Shown here piece after piece: positions 23,107-28,011 of a stretch of DNA of 28,011 nucleotides. The DNA comes from JAGNLA01 sp964472265 (GTDB lineage Bacteria; Caldisericota; Caldisericia; JAAYUI01). Within the stretch, counting starts at the first letter, position 1; each line of letters begins with the position of its first letter. The DNA is taken from assembly GCA_964472265.1 (NCBI GenBank), contig CAYYJO010000022.1:1-28011 (forward strand), written 5' to 3'. The notes below the pieces were generated by a model, which was not told the origin of the DNA, made no database searches, and worked only from the letters and a program-made list of their open reading frames with translations. A program made the translations under genes and the position numbers.

Positions 23107-26100
23107 ATGAGGAGATTGCTCAAGGGATTGTCATGTTGTGTCATCATTTGTCTTGTCTTGCCAGTTCTCATGATATCGCCAGTTGCAGGAGAGACCAAGC
23201 CAATCGTCATGAATTCATACTCAGGGAACGTCGAGGTGAGATACGCTGGCTCCAACGGAGGGACAATTATATTCGACATTGAAATGGTTTTTGAGGCTAC
23301 ATCAGCTACAACAATTGATAAATTCACCATTACCACGCAGAGTTTGACAGCCCAAGATGTCCAGTATGACGGAAAATCTGTTCCATACATGGTCGAACCC
23401 TATTACATAAAATTCAATCCGATACAAGTAACCAAAGGAGTTCACAAGCTGAGGGCAAAATACAGGGCTGAGCTTGTGATCAATCAGCCGTCTGCCGCAA
23501 AACTCCAGCTTTTTGCAAACTACACCCACATGCACTGCTACCAGGCATGGTTTCCTGTTTTTGACGACTGCAGTTTCGCAAAAACAGTCAATTTTGATGT
23601 TGAAGTGGTCATCCCCAAGGACTGGTACATGGTTGGCGGATGGGTGCCGACAGAATATCGCACAAAACCCAAGTCTGATGGGAAATACAGACTCAAAAAA
23701 GGATACGACACCCCCTACATGTGCAAACTCGTTGCAGGTGATTATAACGTTTACATCGGTGGCAATGATAAATGTAAGGTTTGGACATACTCCCTGAAAA
23801 CATCAAACAGTGATGCGCAATATTATGCCAATTTCGGTGACGGAATAATCAAATACCTTACTGAAACCTATGGCCAATGCGGGGAAGGCGGCTACATTCT
23901 TGCAGGGCAGACTGGCAGGGCTGGTAACGGTCAGTGGATTGATGGTGGCTTTGTGCAGGATCAAACATATTTTTTCAGACAATACAACACAGAAGACATC
24001 GCAACACACGACATCGCAAAAGCCTGGGTACAAAGCGTTCTAAAACCTGTGGATTCTGACCCTGACTCGACTGTTCTCGTGGATTCGCTTGCCCATTACT
24101 TCAAGACAGAATATTTCGAAAGGAAAATGTCTCAGGCTGATTATAAAACACTGATAAAAAAGTTGACCGACGAATTCTGGGTTCGACACACAACAAGCGA
24201 TCCAGCACTCAGCAGTGCGGGTTGTGCCAACAACCAGTTTGTCGTGAGAACCAAAGGCTCACTTGTCTTCAGGGCTATGCGCGGACATTTGGGCAAAGAC
24301 AGATTCACAGATGGAATGAAAAGTTTCTTTGCAAGATACAATTACCAAAATGAAAAAACACCCAGGCCAACCCTCTCCGATTTCAAATCAGTGATGGTCG
24401 AGGCAAACGGTGCACCAATAGATGAATTCTGGAACACATACTTTGAAAATGGCTCGGTGCCAATCCCGCAAGTTGATGTCTCAAGGCTGCTTTTTAACGG
24501 AAAGTACATCGAAAAGCTCAAGTGCAAAAATCTGGAGTCCACAACTTTCCCTGTTCAGCTCAAAGTCTTTGGTGTTGATGGAAAGTCGCAGGAGCTCACA
24601 TTTGTCGGGGATTCACAGGAATTCACTTTTGACGGAGCAATTGCAGGTGTCGTCAATCTCTCGCAAGATGCACTCATACCAAAGCCTGGCATTGTCTACA
24701 ACACTTTGGGGACAGGCACTATTTCATCTGCGTTGGCCTGGTCAAAACCCCAGATTGTCTGCCTTGATGGTGAAATGATGGAGAGGGCGCAAAAGTGGGC
24801 TGACCTTATCGGATCGAAAATAATCGATGTCCCGGATGTATCGTTGGCATCGCCAAGAATTCTTATCGGTGACAGTGCAATAGTGAAATATGCAGCCGAA
24901 TCGATAAAGACGTTGCCGATAAAAAGCGATGGCAGAAGATTGACATGGCACACCGATTCAATCTCAGGCAATTTTTCAACCACCTGGGTCATACCTGATA
25001 TAGAAAACTCGATGCTTCCAATAATCATCGATACAGGAACCGGAGATTTGCCAAAAGACCTTTCCTGGACAGGAATCTTTTTACAGGAAGACGGGCCTGT
25101 GACACTTGGCTACAGAAACCAGTCTGATGGTCAGATCAGTCCACCAAAACTGAAATACCTTGATGCAGGCTGGAGCGAGAAGTCACAGAAGGTTTATGAC
25201 TGCAGGTTTGACCTGTCGCTGACCAACGCCGAGGGGTTCAGGCTGGCTTACAACGGATTTGAACCATCCACATTCAAATTCGGCAAGATTGAAAAGGAAT
25301 TTGATAAATCCTCTGTTTCTGAAACCATCTATCTGGATTTGAAAGGTGACTCCACAATCGCACTCGAAAAAGCAGACAGGTTCACCTTGCAAACAATTTC
25401 CGAGAAATTGGAATACGACGGGAAGGCAAAAGATTTTGACAAGCCAGAAAATCTCACCGTTCCAAAAACCATAGCCAGTGACCAGGCAATGATAAAGTGG
25501 GACGGGCAGATGAAATACATGTACAGGCTTGACGGCAAGACCTCAAACGTGTGGGTCACCGGATCAACCATGCTTTTACAGGGATTGGGTGCAGGCATGC
25601 ACAAACTTGAGATCGTTTTCTACAACGAAGGCATGCTGGGTTCAGTCCAGGAATTTTCAATTGAAGCTGGCGCAAAGCCACCGAAACTGGAGCTCATCGA
25701 CAAAAAAGCTCTTTGTAAAAACGGTAAAATCATCGTCAAAGGCATAACCGACCCTGGTTGCACAATCGATCCTCCGGCTAATGTCAATCCTGATGGCACC
25801 TTTGAACTCACAGTCGCTGCCGCCAGTTGCCCAAAGACGATCAAGGTCACAGCCACAAACAAGCTCAGAGTATCTTCTTCGGCAACCCTTCCGGTCGTCA
25901 GATATGCGAAGGTCGAAATGAAGATCGGATCAAAAATGGCGGTCGATGAATCTGGCGCCACCTACACAATGCCTGTCCCGCCACAGATAATCAAAGGTTC
26001 GACCTACGTTCCTGTCAGGTTTATAGGGGAAAGGCTTGGTGCCCAGGTCATCTGGGACAGCTTCACAAAACAGGTCACATACAGCCTGGACGATACAACC

Positions 26101-26283
26101 GTGGAGATCATCATCGACAAAACCGAGGCCAGGGTTAATGGCCAGATTGTGAAGATGAGTGCCCCTGCATTGATCGTTGGCGGAAGCACTCTTGTTCCTG
26201 CCAGATTTGTTGCCGAAGCGCTCGGTGCATCAATCAAATACAACGCTCAAACTAAGGATGTTATTGTCGAGTATCCGAGATGA
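23107..26283 (+). CDS. Secreted degenerate M1-aminopeptidase-like protein with stalk domain (copy 2)
   Basis: A 1,058-residue paralogue of the preceding protein with the same domain order: signal peptide to about residue 28, M1-like N-domain, degenerate catalytic-like domain, unrecognised middle region, Ig-like segment and a C-terminal stalk domain ending TKDVIVEYPR. At the position of HExxH it has HDIAK (301-305), which keeps only the first His, and the GAMEN-like loop has become GNGQW. Metal binding is therefore unlikely. The M1-like 'DEP' of the N-domain is also lost here (AWFPVFDDCSFAKTVNF). ATG 23107 has AGGAGG 4 nt upstream; a TTG at 23092 lies before the ribosome-binding site and is rejected. 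Its stop abuts the stop of the convergent DinB gene in TGATCA. A -10-like TATTAT lies at 23084-23089. Confidence 0.88.
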   Translation: MRRLLKGLSCCVIICLVLPVLMISPVAGETKPIVMNSYSGNVEVRYAGSNGGTIIFDIEMVFEATSATTIDKFTITTQSLTAQDVQYDGKSVPYMVEPYYIKFNPIQVTKGVHKLRAKYRAELVINQPSAAKLQLFANYTHMHCYQAWFPVFDDCSFAKTVNFDVEVVIPKDWYMVGGWVPTEYRTKPKSDGKYRLKKGYDTPYMCKLVAGDYNVYIGGNDKCKVWTYSLKTSNSDAQYYANFGDGIIKYLTETYGQCGEGGYILAGQTGRAGNGQWIDGGFVQDQTYFFRQYNTEDIATHDIAKAWVQSVLKPVDSDPDSTVLVDSLAHYFKTEYFERKMSQADYKTLIKKLTDEFWVRHTTSDPALSSAGCANNQFVVRTKGSLVFRAMRGHLGKDRFTDGMKSFFARYNYQNEKTPRPTLSDFKSVMVEANGAPIDEFWNTYFENGSVPIPQVDVSRLLFNGKYIEKLKCKNLESTTFPVQLKVFGVDGKSQELTFVGDSQEFTFDGAIAGVVNLSQDALIPKPGIVYNTLGTGTISSALAWSKPQIVCLDGEMMERAQKWADLIGSKIIDVPDVSLASPRILIGDSAIVKYAAESIKTLPIKSDGRRLTWHTDSISGNFSTTWVIPDIENSMLPIIIDTGTGDLPKDLSWTGIFLQEDGPVTLGYRNQSDGQISPPKLKYLDAGWSEKSQKVYDCRFDLSLTNAEGFRLAYNGFEPSTFKFGKIEKEFDKSSVSETIYLDLKGDSTIALEKADRFTLQTISEKLEYDGKAKDFDKPENLTVPKTIASDQAMIKWDGQMKYMYRLDGKTSNVWVTGSTMLLQGLGAGMHKLEIVFYNEGMLGSVQEFSIEAGAKPPKLELIDKKALCKNGKIIVKGITDPGCTIDPPANVNPDGTFELTVAAASCPKTIKVTATNKLRVSSSATLPVVRYAKVEMKIGSKMAVDESGATYTMPVPPQIIKGSTYVPVRFIGERLGAQVIWDSFTKQVTYSLDDTTVEIIIDKTEARVNGQIVKMSAPALIVGGSTLVPARFVAEALGASIKYNAQTKDVIVEYPR

Positions 26284-26742
26284 TCACACCCAAGGGATCT
26301 TCACATTGGCAAACGTTGTGAGCATGCAGATTTGTCCCAGATGGTGGGCTTCGTGCTCCATAATATGGTGGAAAATCCATGAATAGGTTTTCTGTGCCCT
26401 CATGGAGTACGGCGTTTCCATGTCTTTTTCAAGATTTTCCGATAGCCAGGCAAGCGTTCTGCTCCTGACGATGCTTAAAACCTCCATGATCACTATCTTG
26501 GACTTGTCAGGAAACGACCATGTCGAGGTTTCAAAAGAGTTTTTTATGATCTTGTCATGAACCCAGTACGACTCGGTGCCTGCTATATGCGAAAGAATGA
26601 TTCTCGGTTTGCTGTACCTTTCGGTTTTCGGGATCTGGCATGCCGGTTTGAAGTCCAGGAAATCCTCGGGGATAACCTCCAAAACCCGAAGCAGCCTCTC
26701 TCTTGTCCAGTCAAGCATCCTTATCACATCGGCGCCATTCAT
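26284..26742 (-). CDS. DinB-family protein (copy A)
   Basis: A 152-residue four-helix-bundle protein of the DinB/YfiT superfamily, whose members bind a divalent metal with three His; many are thiol transferases or hydrolases, and most have unknown substrates. Likely ligands are His in LSHIAGTESYW and the two in HEAHHLGQI near the C-terminus. ATG 26742 overlaps the upstream stop (TGATG), and its ribosome-binding site GAGGAGGAG is formed by the Glu codons that end the previous gene. It is the last gene of a three-gene unit and meets the copy 2 gene tail-to-tail without a gap. Confidence 0.88.
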   Translation of the reverse strand: MNGADVIRMLDWTRERLLRVLEVIPEDFLDFKPACQIPKTERYSKPRIILSHIAGTESYWVHDKIIKNSFETSTWSFPDKSKIVIMEVLSIVRSRTLAWLSENLEKDMETPYSMRAQKTYSWIFHHIMEHEAHHLGQICMLTTFANVKIPWV

Positions 26743-27209
26743 CACTCCTCCTCATCAAACAGAATTGTTGGCTGGAGCGATCCCTTTTCAATTGTCTCAA
26801 CCAAAAGTTCCATCTGTCCATGATGCCAGGCGTCATGCTCGATCATCCAGAAATAAACAAATCCAGGCGTCATGTCAACGTCGGGCAACTTGTCATTTAG
26901 TTTGCCTTCGTAAGGTTCAAGCACTTTTATGAGCCTGTCCCTCGGTTCGTTGAGCGCCTTGGCTATATCTTCTGCTTTGGTCGATTTGAGTTTGGTGAAA
27001 TCAGGTTTTTCATCTGACTTTATTACAGGATTGAGGAAATAAAGATACTCGCCTTCAAAAAGGTGTTCGATGATGCTTGCAAATCTTGACTTTGCCCATG
27101 CCACTATATCGTTGTCATCTTTGTTTGGAATGGTTTTTTCAAAATGTTTGGTCAGGAAATCGTTCAACATCAAACGTGAATTGATCGCAAGTTTCTTCGG
27201 TGTGTCCAT
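26742..27209 (-). CDS. DinB-family protein, divergent (copy B)
   Basis: A 155-residue member of the same superfamily. The putative metal ligands remain: His in IIEHLFEGEY and His in IEHDAWHHGQMELL. It is clearly more diverged than its neighbours: it has a longer N-terminal helix (LMLNDFLTKHFEKTIPN) and lacks the 'MLxWTRxRxxRxL' opening shared by the other two. Of two adjacent ATGs, 27209 lies 5 nt after AGGAGG and is preferred to 27212. The ribosome-binding site overlaps the stop of the upstream DinB gene. Confidence 0.85.
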   Translation of the reverse strand: MDTPKKLAINSRLMLNDFLTKHFEKTIPNKDDNDIVAWAKSRFASIIEHLFEGEYLYFLNPVIKSDEKPDFTKLKSTKAEDIAKALNEPRDRLIKVLEPYEGKLNDKLPDVDMTPGFVYFWMIEHDAWHHGQMELLVETIEKGSLQPTILFDEEE

Positions 27210-27218
27210 CATTTCCTC

Positions 27219-27668
27219 CTAAACGTTCGGTACTTCCAGGCCAGCCATCAATGCCAGCATAACAATTTGTCCAACATGGTGTGCCTCATGCTCGGGTAAA
27301 TGGTGGAACACCCATCCCATGTGAGTTCTTTTGTTAAACATTATGTCGTTTAATTCAACATTTTTTCTGTCTTCAAGCCAGTTTGTGGTACCTTTTCTCG
27401 TTTCATCAAGGAAATTCAAAACATGGCTTTTGGGCTTTCCTACAAATGTGAAATCCTGAATGTAGACAGTTCTGTTGTCGATGGCATGGAGCAAGTACAT
27501 TTTTTCAGCCCAGGCGATATGTTCCAAGATTTTAGTCGGCGAAGAAAACGGCTGGCCAGACGAACTCTTTATAGGTTCATGAATAAAAGACGCAGGAAGA
27601 GCATCAAGAATTCTCCTGGTTCTGTACCTTGTCCATGAAAGCATTTCCAATGCGTGTTTCCCTAGCAT
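27219..27668 (-). CDS. DinB-family protein (copy C), first gene of the unit
   Basis: A 149-residue DinB/YfiT-like protein. It shares with copy A the opening MLSWTRYRTRRILDAL, the LEHIAWAEKMY metal-ligand segment and the C-terminal HHLPEHEAHHVGQIVML motif, so the two are close paralogues. ATG 27668 gives an N-terminus that aligns with copy A; the AGAGG directly before it is too close to act as a standard ribosome-binding site. A near-consensus promoter lies at 27697-27725 and should drive all three genes. The physiological substrate is unknown; thiol-dependent detoxification is the family analogy. Confidence 0.87.
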   Translation of the reverse strand: MLGKHALEMLSWTRYRTRRILDALPASFIHEPIKSSSGQPFSSPTKILEHIAWAEKMYLLHAIDNRTVYIQDFTFVGKPKSHVLNFLDETRKGTTNWLEDRKNVELNDIMFNKRTHMGWVFHHLPEHEAHHVGQIVMLALMAGLEVPNV

Positions 27669-27696
27669 CCTCTACCCGTTTTCTAGATATGAATCA

Positions 27697-27725
27697 ATGA
27701 TAGGGGTTTTGTTGCTGCTTGTCAA
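27697..27725 (-). promoter_or_regulatory. Near-consensus promoter of the DinB gene unit
   Basis: On the minus strand a perfect TTGACA (27725-27720) is followed by a 17-nt spacer and TATCAT (27702-27697). The start of transcription would be about 22 nt before ATG 27668. This is the best match to the sigma-70 consensus in the window. Confidence 0.8.
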
Positions 27726-27763
27726 AAGTTAATGAATTCACAGTTTTCGGTTAATGCAAATGA

Positions 27764-27790
27764 AAACCCCCTCCATTACGGAGGGGGTTT
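27764..27790 (-). terminator. Intrinsic terminator after rpmG
   Basis: An 11-bp stem (AAACCCCCTCC / GGAGGGGGTTT) with a 5-nt loop. Read on the minus strand it ends in a short T-run. It lies 14 nt after the rpmG stop and closes the tuf-rpmG transcript. Confidence 0.88.
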
Positions 27791-27804
27791 GAAAGCAAGA
27801 CTGG

Positions 27805-27954
27805 TTATCTCGACTCTTTGTGGTCGGTGTGTTTTCTGCAGTGTTTGCAGAACTTCTTGAGAGTGATCCTGTCTGGGTCATTCTTCTTATTCTTGATTGT
27901 CACGTAGTTGCGATTTTTGCACTCTGTGCAAGCCATGTCTATCTTTTCTCTCAT
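27805..27954 (-). CDS. rpmG: 50S ribosomal protein L33
   Basis: A 49-residue ribosomal protein of the large subunit. It is the zinc-ribbon form: Cys9 and Cys12 (CTEC) and Cys36 and Cys39 (CKHC) bind zinc. The middle NYVTIKNKKNDPDRITLKKF is typical of L33. It starts two bases after the tuf stop codon and is followed directly by the terminator, so it is expressed with tuf. No zinc-free paralogue is present in the window. Confidence 0.97.
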   Translation of the reverse strand: MREKIDMACTECKNRNYVTIKNKKNDPDRITLKKFCKHCRKHTDHKESR

Positions 27955-27956
27955 GA

Positions 27957-28011
27957 TTACTCCAGAATCTCAGTGACGACGCCTGCGCCGATGGTGCGTC
28001 CACCTTCACGG
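27957..28011 (-). CDS. tuf: Elongation factor Tu, C-terminal end only
   Basis: The last 17 codons and stop of a gene that continues past the window edge. The ending REGGRTIGAGVVTEILE is the highly conserved C-terminus of EF-Tu, which delivers aminoacyl-tRNA to the ribosome. It is immediately followed by rpmG, the common tuf-rpmG order. Confidence 0.95.
   Translation of the reverse strand, partial: REGGRTIGAGVVTEILE

Noticed and set aside
1..28011. CRISPR arrays, transposons, prophage, tRNA or rRNA genes
   Set aside because: No regularly spaced direct repeats, transposase or integrase frames, terminal inverted repeats or RNA gene signatures were seen.

Overview
The window looks like a compact chromosomal stretch of an uncultivated anaerobic bacterium of medium GC content. 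Genes abut or overlap, arginine is written mostly with AGA/AGG, and ordinary core genes (tuf, rpmG, tsaE, yqeG, phoBR-pst) are interspersed. The lineage cannot be fixed from the sequence. Copper-amine-oxidase-N ('stalk') domains on large secreted proteins, a YqeG phosphatase and a sodium-pumping decarboxylase fit Caldiserica-like or Firmicutes-like anaerobes; that is inference. I saw no insertion sequence, phage gene, CRISPR array, tRNA or rRNA.

Layout. 1-1496 (+): the 3' end of an M23 peptidase gene and an eight-helix membrane protein, closed by a bidirectional terminator. 1560-4199 (-): a large secreted protein with a stalk domain and twelve G[ND]Dx[YFW] repeats. 4342-5421 (+): tsaE, a small DUF4911-like gene and yqeG, all overlapping. 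5418-12015 (-): one phosphate operon, phoB-phoR-pstS-pstC-pstA-pstB-phoU, with ACTAA repeats in front of phoB. 12123-15638 (-): mmdA-mmdD-mmdC-mmdB, a biotin-dependent sodium-pumping decarboxylase, most likely for methylmalonyl-CoA. 15802-17832 (+): a two-helix membrane protein, a radical SAM protein without a normal start codon and a TehB-like methyltransferase. 17824-19273: two divergent lipoprotein genes (one with a SurA-like chaperone domain) whose promoters interlock in 52 bp. 19274-19788: an AT-rich gap with a possible decayed reading frame. 19789-26283 (+): two tandem secreted paralogues of about 1,060 residues with an M1-aminopeptidase fold that have lost the HExxH zinc site and carry C-terminal stalk domains. 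26284-27668 (-): three DinB-like genes. 27805-28011 (-): rpmG and the last codons of tuf.

How the genes work together. PhoBR senses and controls phosphate uptake by PstSCAB, with PhoU as the negative link. The Mmd complex would turn decarboxylation into a sodium gradient. The GND-repeat protein, the two degenerate M1 proteins and the two lipoproteins form a cell-envelope set.

The most unusual signals are: (i) the tandem pseudo-peptidases; (ii) the GND-repeat protein; (iii) recurring promoters whose -10 box lies only 6-9 nt before the start codon with no Shine-Dalgarno sequence, suggesting leaderless mRNAs for at least five genes; (iv) the interlocked divergent promoters; and (v) a radical SAM frame with no ATG/GTG/TTG/CTG ahead of its iron-sulfur motif.
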